This document shows positions 54,409 through 63,872 of a stretch of DNA of 64,000 nt, piece after piece. The stretch is from Caballeronia sp. GAFFF1 (GTDB lineage: Bacteria; Pseudomonadota; Gammaproteobacteria; Burkholderiales; Burkholderiaceae): positions 16,553 through 80,552 of the forward strand of contig NZ_JALQEM010000043.1 of NCBI RefSeq assembly GCF_023630705.1, read 5' to 3'. The position numbers were made by a program, and so were the translations under genes. Numbering within the stretch: position 1 is the stretch's first letter; the number at the start of each line of letters is the position of its first letter. The notes beneath the pieces are model-generated. The model was given only the letters and a program-made list of their open reading frames with translations. It was not told the origin of the DNA and did not search any database.

Positions 54409-55431
54409 ATGAAAAAAATTGGTTTTCTATCGTTCGGCCATTGGTCGGCTTCGGCATACTCACGCACGCGTTCGGCGTCCGATGTCCTGCTCCAATCCAT
54501 CGACCTCGCCGTTGCTGCCGAGCAACTCGGCGCGGATGGAGCGTATTTCCGCGTGCACCATTTCGCGCGCCAGCTCGCGTCGCCGTTTCCGCTGCTGGCC
54601 GCCGTAGGGGCGAGAACCAGCCGCATTGAAATCGGCACGGCTGTCATCGACATGAGGTACGAGAACCCACTGTACATGGCCGAGGATGCGGGCGCGGCCG
54701 ACCTTATCGCCGGTGGACGCCTGCAACTCGGCATCAGCCGTGGTTCGGGCGAGCAGGTGATCGACGGCTGGCGCTATTTCGGCTATGCGCCGGGCGAGGG
54801 TGAGACGCATGTCGATCTAGCCCGTCGACACACTGAAGTGTTCTACGAAGTGCTGCGCGGTAAAGGTTTTGCTGAGCCAAATCCCCGACCGATGTTTGCC
54901 AATCCGCCGGGCCTGCTACGGGTGGAACCCCATTCCGAGGGCTTGCGCGATCGCATCTGGTGGGGCTCGGGATCGGATGCCACCGCGATCTGGGCAGCGG
55001 GGATGGGCATGAACTTGCAATGCTCGACCCTGAAGAACGACGAGTCGGGCCGTCCGCTGCATGTACAGCAGTCAGAGCAGATTCGTGCTTATCGGCACGC
55101 GTGGAAGGAAGCCGGCCACGCGCGCACGCCGCGAGTGTCAGTGAGTCGCAGCATCTTCCCGTTGATGAACGATCGCGACCGCAAGTACTTCGGACGCGAG
55201 GCGAACAGCGACGACACAATTGGGCTCCTGGACGGCAACATCCGGACAGTGTTCGGCCGCAGTTATGCGGCAGAGCCCGACGCGCTCGTCAGGCAACTCG
55301 CAGCCGACGAGGCCATTGCGGAAGCCGACACACTACTGTTGACCGTGCCGAATCAACTCGGCGTGGAGTACTGCGCACACGTGATCGAAACGATCCTCGC
55401 GCATGTCGCCCCCGCGCTTGGCTGGCGCTAG
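54409..55431 (+). CDS. Luciferase-like (LLM class) flavin-dependent oxidoreductase
   Basis: 340 residues. The TIM-barrel starts KKIGFLSFGHWS and has features of the bacterial luciferase-like monooxygenases (AEQLGADGAYFRVHHF, GRLQLGISRGSGEQ). Members use FMNH2 or F420; FMN is likely in this host. It lies 100 bp after the SDR gene on the same strand and converges with a LysR gene. Confidence 0.88.
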   Translation: MKKIGFLSFGHWSASAYSRTRSASDVLLQSIDLAVAAEQLGADGAYFRVHHFARQLASPFPLLAAVGARTSRIEIGTAVIDMRYENPLYMAEDAGAADLIAGGRLQLGISRGSGEQVIDGWRYFGYAPGEGETHVDLARRHTEVFYEVLRGKGFAEPNPRPMFANPPGLLRVEPHSEGLRDRIWWGSGSDATAIWAAGMGMNLQCSTLKNDESGRPLHVQQSEQIRAYRHAWKEAGHARTPRVSVSRSIFPLMNDRDRKYFGREANSDDTIGLLDGNIRTVFGRSYAAEPDALVRQLAADEAIAEADTLLLTVPNQLGVEYCAHVIETILAHVAPALGWR

Positions 55432-55447
55432 CGCGACGGCTCCGGCT

Positions 55448-56359
55448 TCATCGCAAAGGAAGCCAAAGCGGTCCTTCCCATGATTTCAGCGCATCGAGAA
55501 ACGCCTTCAACTTCGACGGCATAAAGCGCCGCGTCGGATAGACCGCATGCACGAATATTTCCGGTGACGACCAATCGGGCAGCACGCGCAACAGTTCTCC
55601 GCTGGCGATATGCGGATCGCAATAGCTCGACGGAAGCAGCGCGACGCCGTGCCCGCGAAGCGCGAATGCATGGACGATGTGAAAGTCACGCGCGGCGATT
55701 GGCCCGCGCACGTGCACCTTGGTGATTTTACGGCCGCTGACCAGGTGCCATTCCGTCTCGTTGTTCCGGGCGTTGATGAGCACGCAAGGGTGCTGACTGA
55801 GTTCGTCGGGCCGCGAGGGAAGGGGATGGTTTCGCGCATAGTCGGCCGAGACGACGAGCTGCCGCACGCTCCTTCCGACCCGTTGTGCCACGAGACCCGA
55901 GTCCTGCAAATCTCCGAAGCGAATGGCAACGTCGACGTTCTCTGCGATCAGGTCGATGAACGCGTTGGTGAAATATAAATCCAACTGAATCTGAGAATAG
56001 TCCTTCAAAAATGCGGACAGGAAAGCGTAAAACGGCTCCTGTTCGAGCATCACAGGGCCGGAGATGCGTAGTATGCCCTCGGGCTTCTTCTGCGTATGAG
56101 TGACGACGCGCTCCGCGTCGTACAGATGACTCAGCGGCTCGCTGCATTGATCGAAGTAGGCACGACCCTGCGACGTCAGGCTGAGCTTGCGTGTCGTGCG
56201 TTGCAAGAGCGTGACGCCGAGCCGTTCTTCGAGCGCGCTCACCTTGCGGCTGACCGTTGAGACGGGCATGGCGAGCGCCCGCGCGGCGCGGCTGAAGCTC
56301 CCGAACTGTGCTACGCGCACAAAGACGGCGATGTCGTTGAGGTCGGCGAGTTGGGTCAT
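55448..56359 (-). CDS. LysR-family transcriptional regulator
   Basis: 303 residues from the ATG at 56359 (MTQLADLND); the frame is open to 56416, but the conserved start is here. Winged helix with FSRAARALAMPVSTVSRKVS and the usual LysR effector domain. It is divergent from the SDR gene at 56474 (114 bp apart) and likely controls it and the following MFS gene. Confidence 0.9.
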   Translation of the reverse strand: MTQLADLNDIAVFVRVAQFGSFSRAARALAMPVSTVSRKVSALEERLGVTLLQRTTRKLSLTSQGRAYFDQCSEPLSHLYDAERVVTHTQKKPEGILRISGPVMLEQEPFYAFLSAFLKDYSQIQLDLYFTNAFIDLIAENVDVAIRFGDLQDSGLVAQRVGRSVRQLVVSADYARNHPLPSRPDELSQHPCVLINARNNETEWHLVSGRKITKVHVRGPIAARDFHIVHAFALRGHGVALLPSSYCDPHIASGELLRVLPDWSSPEIFVHAVYPTRRFMPSKLKAFLDALKSWEGPLWLPLR

Positions 56360-56473
56360 CTGCCGGTGATCTTTGCACTGTCGAAAAAGACATTCTATAT
56401 ATTCCAGTCTAATCAAAAATCGTCGATAGGACGAGACTTCTCTGCAAGCAGTTCTACTTCCTGGAGAGAAATC

Positions 56474-57205
56474 ATGACAAACAAAGTCGTCGTCATTACG
56501 GGTGCCTCGAGCGGAATTGGTGAGGCCACCGCCAAACTACTTGCCTCCAAAGGCGCCACTGTGGCGCTTGCCGCTCGCCGTCTCGACAAGCTCCAACGCG
56601 TTGCCGCGGAAATCCTGGCGAAAGGCGGGCGAGTGTCGGTACATCAAGTCGACGTGACGGATCAGGAGCACGTCAACCGCCTGATCAGCGACGTCGTCTC
56701 GCAATATGGCCGCCTCGACGTCATGGTGAACAACGCGGGTCTGATGGCGATCGCGCCACTGTCACTGCGCAAGACCGATGAGTGGGACCGGATGATCGAC
56801 ATCAACATCAAGGGCCTCCTGTACGGAGTCGCCGCGGCGCTGCCGGTTTTCGAAAAACAGCAGTCGGGCCACTTCGTCAATATCGCGTCGGTCGTGGGCC
56901 TGAAGGTCTTCAGCCCCGGAGGCACGGTTTATTCGGGAACCAAGTTCGCTGTCCGCGCGATTTCTGAAGGGTTGAGGCACGAAGTGGGCGGCAACATCCG
57001 CACTACCGTCATTTCACCGGGCGCGATCGACACGGAACTGAAGTTCGGTTCGGGCCACGACGACAGCCGCAATTTTGTCGTCGACTTTTACAAGATGGCG
57101 ATTCCCGCCGACGCGATCGCGCAAGCCATCGCTTATGCAATCGAGCAGCCCGGTTCGGTCGACGTCAACGAGATCGTGATTCGTCCCACCGTTCAGGACT
57201 TCTGA
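56474..57205 (+). CDS. Short-chain dehydrogenase/reductase
   Basis: 243 residues, classical SDR: TGASSGIGEATAKLL at the start, VNNAGLMAIAPL, and Tyr-x3-Lys in YSGTKFAV. The start ATG at 56474 has GGAGAG upstream. Divergent from a LysR regulator; an MFS efflux-type transporter follows 107 bp later. Resembles SDRs induced by electrophiles or xenobiotics in other proteobacteria. Confidence 0.9.
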   Translation: MTNKVVVITGASSGIGEATAKLLASKGATVALAARRLDKLQRVAAEILAKGGRVSVHQVDVTDQEHVNRLISDVVSQYGRLDVMVNNAGLMAIAPLSLRKTDEWDRMIDINIKGLLYGVAAALPVFEKQQSGHFVNIASVVGLKVFSPGGTVYSGTKFAVRAISEGLRHEVGGNIRTTVISPGAIDTELKFGSGHDDSRNFVVDFYKMAIPADAIAQAIAYAIEQPGSVDVNEIVIRPTVQDF

Positions 57206-57312
57206 GGCGTGGCTTTGCGGTGGCTGCGCGCCGGCGGGACCGAGTGTTTCTGACCCGTCCTCGCGCCAGTCACGGCGAAGCCAGCCCAAATGACTTCATC
57301 GAGGAGTTCATC

Positions 57313-58506
57313 ATGCCTGCAGCAGTGTTTTCTCTTGCATTCGCCGCGTTCGCAATCGGAACGACGGAATTCGTCATCGTCGGCTTGTTGCCCGACATCG
57401 GAAGAGCGTTCGGCATCTCGGTGTCGGCAGCCGGTTTGCTGGTGAGTTTCTACGCACTGGCGATTACCGTCGGCACGCCTGTGGTCTCGGCCATGACCGC
57501 GCGCTTGCCGCGCCGTGCATTGCTGCTCGCGCTGATGGCGTTTTTTACGCTATGCAATCTGGCGGCCGGACTTTCGACAGCCTTCCCAGCGCTGCTCGCG
57601 ATACGGATCCTGATGGCGGTCGCACACGGCGTGTTCTTCGGCCTTGGGACAACCGTTGCGATGTCGCTGGTGCCGTCGGAGAAGTCAGGCAGAGCCGTGG
57701 CGATTATGGTCAGCGGCCTGACGGTCGCGATGGTGACTGGCGTCCCTGGCGGAACCTGGCTCGGCGATCTGATGAGCTGGCGGCTGCCGTTCCTGGTAGT
57801 GGCTGCCATGGGCGCGCTGGCGACCATCGGTCTTTGGCGACTCTTACCCGCGCTTGCGGCTCAGCGCAGCGCCGGGACCGTTCTCTCCCAGCTCGCTTTG
57901 CTGAAAAGCCGGGCATTGATGCCGCTCTATGCGATCGCAGCACTGGGCATGGGAGCGACCTTCGCGGTGTTCACATATTTGTCGCCGCTGTTAATTCATA
58001 CGACGGGGTTCCGAAGCGAAGGCGTAACCCTGGGGCTGATGGTGTTCGGACTCGGCTCCGTGGTGGGGACGATCGGCGGAGGGCGTCTGTCCGACCGATA
58101 TGGCCCGAAGCTCAGCATGAACATCGCGCTGGCCGGCATCGCCGCGTCGGTCGCCACGCTCTTGCTCACCGCACACCACCCGATGCTGGTGTTGATCAAC
58201 CTGTTCGTCTGGGGCGCGTTCGCCTTCGCCGTTCCTCCCGTCATGCAGGCTACTGTCGTGCTCGTCGCTCGACGCGTGGCGCCGGACGCGGTCGGTACGG
58301 CGGCGGGGCTCAACGTCGCTGCGTTTAATCTCGGCATCTCTGGCGGGTCATTCATCGGCGGACTGACGCTGGCAGGCGTCGACGTCCTCACGACGGTGTA
58401 CGCCGGCGTGGCTCTGGCGGTGGTGGGACTCGTCGTCGTCGCGACATATCGATGGTCGGAGCGTCCGGCGGCCGTGCCTGCCGGAGACGCACTAGCGCGG
58501 TGCTGA
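57313..58506 (+). CDS. MFS efflux transporter, DHA1/AraJ-like
   Basis: 397 residues from the ATG at 57313 with GAGGAG upstream. Twelve membrane helices; AIGTTEFVIVGLLPDIGRAF is typical of the AraJ/YdhP/PbuE group of drug-proton antiporters. It follows the SDR gene on the same strand and precedes the HAD gene by 47 bp; all may be under LysR control. Confidence 0.88.
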   Translation: MPAAVFSLAFAAFAIGTTEFVIVGLLPDIGRAFGISVSAAGLLVSFYALAITVGTPVVSAMTARLPRRALLLALMAFFTLCNLAAGLSTAFPALLAIRILMAVAHGVFFGLGTTVAMSLVPSEKSGRAVAIMVSGLTVAMVTGVPGGTWLGDLMSWRLPFLVVAAMGALATIGLWRLLPALAAQRSAGTVLSQLALLKSRALMPLYAIAALGMGATFAVFTYLSPLLIHTTGFRSEGVTLGLMVFGLGSVVGTIGGGRLSDRYGPKLSMNIALAGIAASVATLLLTAHHPMLVLINLFVWGAFAFAVPPVMQATVVLVARRVAPDAVGTAAGLNVAAFNLGISGGSFIGGLTLAGVDVLTTVYAGVALAVVGLVVVATYRWSERPAAVPAGDALARC

Positions 58507-58553
58507 GCGTCAGGCCCAACTCGACAACACCGGAACATGCAACGAGAAACATC

Positions 58554-59414
58554 ATGAACCTATCGAAGCCTCAAGTACTGCAGCCCGGACGACGGCGTTT
58601 CGTGCAGCTTCTCGCTTCGCTGCCGTTCGTTTCCGCCGCCGCACTCGCTTCGACCCTGTCCCCCTCGCCGTCAGGAACTGCAATGAAAACTGCACACGAC
58701 ACCACTCGGCCCAAAGCGCTTGTCTTCGACATGCAAGGCACCGTCTTCAACTTCTACGATCCGATGATGCATGAACTGGCACGGCTACCAACTGTGGCGC
58801 CGCGGCTTTCGGAGTGGTCGACTTTTGCTGGACGGTGGAGCGCTGCGGCACATGACGCTATCGTCGAGATCGCGGCCGGGCGCAAGCCGTGGCAGCCCAA
58901 CAGCGCTGTCTACGCCGGGGTGTTGCCTGCGCTGCTTAGGCGTTACCCAGGCGGCAATACGCTTTCCGACGATGACAAGACCCGCTTGCTCGACGTCTGG
59001 GGCGCAATGACACCATGGAACGACACGCTGGCAGGACTAACATCGCTGCGTAAGGCGTTTGTGGTTGCAACGCTGACCAATGCGTCGATGGCGGGGATGA
59101 TCGGCCTCGTCAAACGCGAAGGACTGCCCTTTGACGCTATCCTCACCGGCGAACTGGTGCACGCATTCAAGCCTGATCCGCGTGTCTACCAACTCGCTTC
59201 TGAATATCTCGGCTTTGTACCGGGCGAGATCATGCTGGTGTCTGCTCACAAGTGGGATCTTATGGCGGCCAAGCGCAGCGGCCTGCTCACGGCATTCGTT
59301 CCACGTCCCTTTGAAAACGGTCCAGGGATTGACGTCGACGCCTTGCCGGAGTCTTACATCGACGTTATCGCGTCCGATTTACCGCAACTCGCGTCGCTCC
59401 TGGATCGCGGCTAA
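58554..59414 (+). CDS. HAD-superfamily hydrolase (haloacid dehalogenase type II-like) with Tat-like signal
   Basis: 286 residues. The start GRRRFVQLLASLPFVSAAAL resembles a twin-arginine signal, so the enzyme may be periplasmic, unusual for this family. The catalytic domain begins at Asp59 (ALVFDMQGTVFN) and continues with VATLTNAS, HAFKPDPRVY and LVSAHKWDL, the four HAD motifs. It resembles L-2-haloacid dehalogenases, in which Asp attacks the halogenated carbon. An internal Met at 44 would give a cytoplasmic form. Confidence 0.82.
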   Translation: MNLSKPQVLQPGRRRFVQLLASLPFVSAAALASTLSPSPSGTAMKTAHDTTRPKALVFDMQGTVFNFYDPMMHELARLPTVAPRLSEWSTFAGRWSAAAHDAIVEIAAGRKPWQPNSAVYAGVLPALLRRYPGGNTLSDDDKTRLLDVWGAMTPWNDTLAGLTSLRKAFVVATLTNASMAGMIGLVKREGLPFDAILTGELVHAFKPDPRVYQLASEYLGFVPGEIMLVSAHKWDLMAAKRSGLLTAFVPRPFENGPGIDVDALPESYIDVIASDLPQLASLLDRG

Positions 59415-60068
59415 ATAGATCCAGCCGGGCAACAATCACGCGCCTTGATGTGCCGGTCACGCGGCCCACGCACGTCCGCTGTGGGTCGCCTTGCAGACAC
59501 CGACCGGGGTTAGGGCACATAGCGGCAACGGGTCGGTAATAGAAGCGCGCAGGACAACGCGATCAGCGGCAAGCAACGCGTCCGTCGAGCTACCGGGGTC
59601 GGCAGTTGCTGCCGTTCGCGAGAGATATCAGCGGACCCATGCCGGCAAGAGCCACTCCGGCCGTCCTTGGTTGATCGCAAGCTCGCGTCAAGAGCATGCG
59701 GTGCGCGCTGACAGCGTGTCGCACGCCGACAAGGCTTTCCGATAGACACGAAGGTAGACGCCCGCGTTATTGGCCACGCCCGGGAGGGAACGGCTGGCCA
59801 TCAGAATGATCTGTCCGCTCGTGCGTTGGACGCTGTCCGATTTGCGTTAGGCAGGCCTCGATCGTCGCTCCAGCGCGCGTCGCTGACCGGAAGTGACCCG
59901 TGCTGCATCCAAGCCATCGGCGCGCCGGGAACGTCGCGCCTTCTAGTCATGCCAAGGCGCCGAAAAGCAACATCAACGTGACGACCACGGTCGTCTGGCG
60001 AATTTCATCCGCGCGATTGCCTCCGGTAGACTGGGCGCTTCATCGATCAATCGAAGCACCGAGCCGAC
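59415..60068. other. Intergenic region, no gene seen
   Basis: About 650 bp of mixed sequence with only short open frames. No transposase, RNA or small-protein signature recognised. Confidence 0.4.
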
Positions 60069-60983
60069 ATGGACCGAATCGACGCGATGAAAGTCTTCAT
60101 CGCCACGCTCGACGAAGGCAGCCTGGCAGGCGCCGGGCGGCGTCTCGGCCGCTCGCCCGCCGCCGTGAGCCGGGCGATCGCTTTTCTTGAAGAGCATACG
60201 GGCACGGCTCTACTTCACCGCACGACGCGCACCATCAGGCTGTCTGAAGCCGGCGAACGTTACGCGTTTGCGTGCCGCCGCATCCTCACCGATCTCGAGG
60301 AAGCCGATTTGCTGATCGCGCACGAACGCGCCGCGCCGCGCGGGCTGTTGACGATCACCGCACCCGTCGCTGCCGGCGAAGATCTGCTGCGTCCGCTACT
60401 CGACGATTTCATCGCCCGCTTTCCCGCCGTCTCCGTGCGTCTGCAACTGCTCGACCGGCCCGTGAGCCTGATCGACGAAGGCATTGATGTCGCGTTGCGT
60501 ATCGCACATCTGTCGGACTCGACGCTCGTTGCGGTTCTCGTTGGTGAAGTGCGGCGCGTCGTGGCGGCATCGCCGAGCTATCTCGCGAAGCATTCGCGCG
60601 TCGAAAAACCCGCCGATCTCGCGCAGCATCAGATCATTTCGATGACGCACTTCGGCCTCGATTCATGGAGCTTCCCCACTTCAGGCGGCTCGGCGATTCC
60701 GCAAGTCGTGCAGTTCGCGCCGCGTTTCATCGTCAACACGGTGCGAGCGGCGGTTGCGTCGGCTGTCGATGGGCACGGCCTCACACGGCTCTTCTCCTAT
60801 CACGTCGCGAAGGAAGTGAAGGATGGGACGTTGCAGATTGTATTGTCCGACAGCGAGCACGCGCCGTTGCCAGCGCATCTGCTGACGCCGCATGGTCGGC
60901 TATCGGTGCCGAAGGTGCGCGCGTTCGTCGACTTCGCCATGCCGCGTCTACGGCGCCAATTCAGGCAACTACAAATCGATTAG
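60069..60983 (+). CDS. LysR-family transcriptional regulator
   Basis: 304 residues. Winged helix at the start (GSLAGAGRRLGRSPAAVSRAI) and a LysR effector domain of the CrgA-like type (RGLLTITAPVAAGEDLL). It lies 116 bp upstream of two MFS transporter genes on the same strand, which it may regulate. Confidence 0.9.
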   Translation: MDRIDAMKVFIATLDEGSLAGAGRRLGRSPAAVSRAIAFLEEHTGTALLHRTTRTIRLSEAGERYAFACRRILTDLEEADLLIAHERAAPRGLLTITAPVAAGEDLLRPLLDDFIARFPAVSVRLQLLDRPVSLIDEGIDVALRIAHLSDSTLVAVLVGEVRRVVAASPSYLAKHSRVEKPADLAQHQIISMTHFGLDSWSFPTSGGSAIPQVVQFAPRFIVNTVRAAVASAVDGHGLTRLFSYHVAKEVKDGTLQIVLSDSEHAPLPAHLLTPHGRLSVPKVRAFVDFAMPRLRRQFRQLQID

Positions 60984-61099
60984 ACCGATTAGCGGAAGAT
61001 TGTCTTACGATCGACGTATATTCTCTCTTGATTCGATCGAATATAGACTGGCCTTCATCGGGGCGCGCACGCCGCGTCCCTCGCAGTGACGGAGGCCGT

Positions 61100-62296
61100 A
61101 TGCGTTACTCAGTTTCGAACCCACCGGAACGCGAGTTGTTCCAAGCCTGGCGCGGCGTGCTAGCGGGCGCGAGCGCGAGTCTCGTTGGAATCGGACTCGC
61201 GCGTTTTGCTTACACGCCGCTCTTGCCGGCGATCATCGATGCGCACTGGTTTCCCGCGTCGACGGCCGCTTATCTCGGCGCGGCCAATCTCGGCGGTTAT
61301 CTCGCGGGCGCGCTGGCCGCCGGCTGGTCCGCGCGACTCGCGCGCGCTCCAACGGTCCTGCGAGCGATGATGGTCATTGCGACCATTGCCTTCGTCGCGT
61401 GCGCATTTCCCGTGTCATTTCTGTGGTTCTTCATGTGGCGGTTTTTGTCGGGGATCTCCGGCGGCGCCCTGATGGTGCTCGCCGCGCCGACGATCATCGC
61501 GCACGTCGCGCCGTCGCGTCGCGGTTTTGCGAGCGGGGCGATTTTCACGGGCATCGGACTGGGCATCGCGGCGTCTGGGACGATCGTGCCGTTGTTGTTG
61601 AAGCAAGGTTTGACGCAGACGTGGCTGGGCCTTGCGGTCGTCTCGCTGCTGCTGACGATCGTCGCGTGGAACGGATGGCCGTCGCAGGATGCACCAGCGG
61701 CCGCCGCGCACCACGCGAGCGTCAAAGCGCCGCCGCCGCCCGCATTGCGCGCGCTGTTCGTCGAGTACGCGTTGAATGCGGTTGGCCTCGTGCCGCACAT
61801 GATCTTTCTCGTCGACTTCGTCGCGCGCGGTCTGGGCAAAGGTGTCGATGCCGGCGCCGAGTTCTGGGTGCTGTACGGGCTTGGTGCGATCGCCGGGCCG
61901 CTGCTTGCCGGTCATCTCGCGGATCGCGCGGGTTTCGGGCCGGCGCTGCGGGTCGCGTATCTGCTCCAGTTGATTGCGGTCGCGTTGCCCGCGGTGTCGT
62001 CGAGTTCGAGCTTGCTGATGGTGTCGAGCGTGATCGTTGGCGCATTCACGCCAGGCATCGTGCCGCTTGTGCTAGGGCGCGTGAACGAACTGCTCGCGCA
62101 TCATCCGGCCGCGCAGAAGAGCGCGTGGCGCACCGCGACGACGGGCTTTGCCGTTCTTCAAGCGCTCGCGGCATACGGTCTTTCTTTTCTGTTTTCGAGC
62201 AGTGGCGGCGATTACCGCCTGCTTTTCAGTTGCGGCGCGGCGGCGCTCGTGGTTGCACTCTCCGTAGATCTTTTCGCTGCGTTGAGGTCGAAATGA
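61100..62296 (+). CDS. YbfB/YjiJ-family MFS transporter
   Basis: 398 residues from the ATG at 61100 with GGAGG 5 bp upstream. Twelve membrane segments; LVGIGLARFAYTPLLPAII is the signature of the YbfB/YjiJ group. The substrate is unknown. It overlaps the next MFS gene by 4 bp (ATGA), so the two transporters are translationally coupled. Confidence 0.88.
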   Translation: MRYSVSNPPERELFQAWRGVLAGASASLVGIGLARFAYTPLLPAIIDAHWFPASTAAYLGAANLGGYLAGALAAGWSARLARAPTVLRAMMVIATIAFVACAFPVSFLWFFMWRFLSGISGGALMVLAAPTIIAHVAPSRRGFASGAIFTGIGLGIAASGTIVPLLLKQGLTQTWLGLAVVSLLLTIVAWNGWPSQDAPAAAAHHASVKAPPPPALRALFVEYALNAVGLVPHMIFLVDFVARGLGKGVDAGAEFWVLYGLGAIAGPLLAGHLADRAGFGPALRVAYLLQLIAVALPAVSSSSSLLMVSSVIVGAFTPGIVPLVLGRVNELLAHHPAAQKSAWRTATTGFAVLQALAAYGLSFLFSSSGGDYRLLFSCGAAALVVALSVDLFAALRSK

Positions 62297-63525
62297 GTCA
62301 AGTCGTTCAACCCTCGGTGGCCCTCGGCTATGCAGAACGCAATGGCCAGTACTGGCGACGCAATCTCGCAGTCTGCGTGTTCGGTTCGTTCACGACGCTC
62401 GTGAGTCTCAGCATGCTGCTGCCGTTCCTGCCTCTGTACGTGCGGCAACTTGGCGTGACTTCGCAGGCGTCGGTGATCGAATGGTCGGGCGTCGCGTTCA
62501 GCGCGACGTTTCTCGGCACCGCCGTAACCGCGCCGCTCTGGGGCCGTCTCGCCGATCGCTACGGCCGCAAGCCGATGCTTATACGCGCGGCGGTCGGCAT
62601 GGCCGTGGTGATGTCGCTGATCGGCGTCGCGCAGTCGGTGCATCAACTGGTCGCGCTGCGTCTTCTCGCAGGACTGATCGGCGGCTACGCGTCAGCGTCG
62701 ACGGTAATGATCGGTACGCAGGCGCCTCGGGAGCGCGCAGGGTGGGCGCTCGGCGTCCTGTCGACGGGCGCGCTCGCGGGCAATCTCGCCGGGCCGCTCA
62801 TCGGCGGAATGCTGCCCGGATTGATCGGCATCCGCGGGACGTTTTTCGCGGGCGCCGGAATGATCGCGGTGGCCGCGCTATTCACGATTGTCCTCGTGAA
62901 GGAAGACTTCCGTCCCGCCGATGCCACGAAGCGCCCGACGCATACGGCTTCGACAGAGGCACACCGCACGAATTACCTCGTGGTGGCCGCGCTGCTCGCG
63001 ACCGCAATGATGGTGCTGCTCGCAAACATGTCGATCGAGCCGATTATTACGGTCTACATCGGCGGTCTCGGCGTGACGAGCAATCACGTGGCCCGCATCG
63101 CGGGCGTCGTCATGGCGTGCTCCGCGCTCGGCAGCGTGCTCACGGCGGCGCGACTCGGCGCGCTCGCGGACCGCATCGGTAGCTGGAACGTGATCGTCGG
63201 ATGTCTCGTACTGACCGGCATCGCGATGATTCCGCAAGCGTTTGTACATCAATGGTGGCAGCTTGCCGCGCTGCGGGTCTTAATGGGCATGACGCTCGCC
63301 GGGCTGCTGCCGTCAATCTCGAAGCTCGCACGCAGTGCCGTCGATGAAAGGCACAGCGGGCAGATGCTCGGATATTTGCAGTCGGCGCAGTTCAGCGGGC
63401 AGGTCACTGGACCGCTGATCGGCGGCCAGATTGGCGTGTGGTTCGGGTTACATTCGGTGTTCTTCGCGACGGGAAGCCTGCTGATCGTGTGCGCGGGCCT
63501 CGCGTATTGGGCGCGCACGCGCTGA
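62293..63525 (+). CDS. MFS transporter, DHA1 multidrug type
   Basis: 410 residues from the ATG at 62293. Motif A is visible in GRLADRYGRKPML, and SLSMLLPFLPLYVRQLGV at the start fits the MdtG/TetA-like drug:H+ antiporters. Coupled to the preceding MFS gene. A tandem pair of different MFS transporters behind a LysR gene suggests import and export, or efflux, of one compound. Confidence 0.9.
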   Translation: MSQVVQPSVALGYAERNGQYWRRNLAVCVFGSFTTLVSLSMLLPFLPLYVRQLGVTSQASVIEWSGVAFSATFLGTAVTAPLWGRLADRYGRKPMLIRAAVGMAVVMSLIGVAQSVHQLVALRLLAGLIGGYASASTVMIGTQAPRERAGWALGVLSTGALAGNLAGPLIGGMLPGLIGIRGTFFAGAGMIAVAALFTIVLVKEDFRPADATKRPTHTASTEAHRTNYLVVAALLATAMMVLLANMSIEPIITVYIGGLGVTSNHVARIAGVVMACSALGSVLTAARLGALADRIGSWNVIVGCLVLTGIAMIPQAFVHQWWQLAALRVLMGMTLAGLLPSISKLARSAVDERHSGQMLGYLQSAQFSGQVTGPLIGGQIGVWFGLHSVFFATGSLLIVCAGLAYWARTR

Positions 63526-63872
63526 ACGTTCAGCGAGATGACTTCGAATTACGACTTGCAGCTTGGAAAGAGCGGGCTCTTTCCGGACGAGACTTTTCGT
63601 GAAGCACTCACTGCCCTGCTTCTCCGTTGCGCGACCGCACGCGGCGTGATATCGCAAAACTGAGCGCTCACGCCTGTGACGATATGATTGTCCTCGGCGT
63701 TATGTGAGACGCAGGAGTATTGCGCCGATGAGCTGTATTCTAAGAATTCATGTTTTCGATGCGGGACATCTCAGGCCTGACTAGAAAGCTAGCCCAACGG
63801 TGCGGGTGGCAGACATACGACGGGCGATGTCCCGAAGACAGTTGAAGGTTGGAACGGCGGGTGCGGCATAGG
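63526..63872. other. Intergenic region with a hairpin
   Basis: No gene recognised. The hairpin at 63565-63584 is listed separately. The right part adjoins the end of a leftward transposase-like gene. Confidence 0.45.
63565..63584 (+). terminator. Possible terminator hairpin after the MFS pair
   Basis: GGAAAGAG and CTCTTTCC form a perfect 8-bp stem with a CGGG loop, 40 bp after the MFS stop. It is not followed by a clean T run (the next T run is 11 bases away), so termination is uncertain. Confidence 0.4.
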
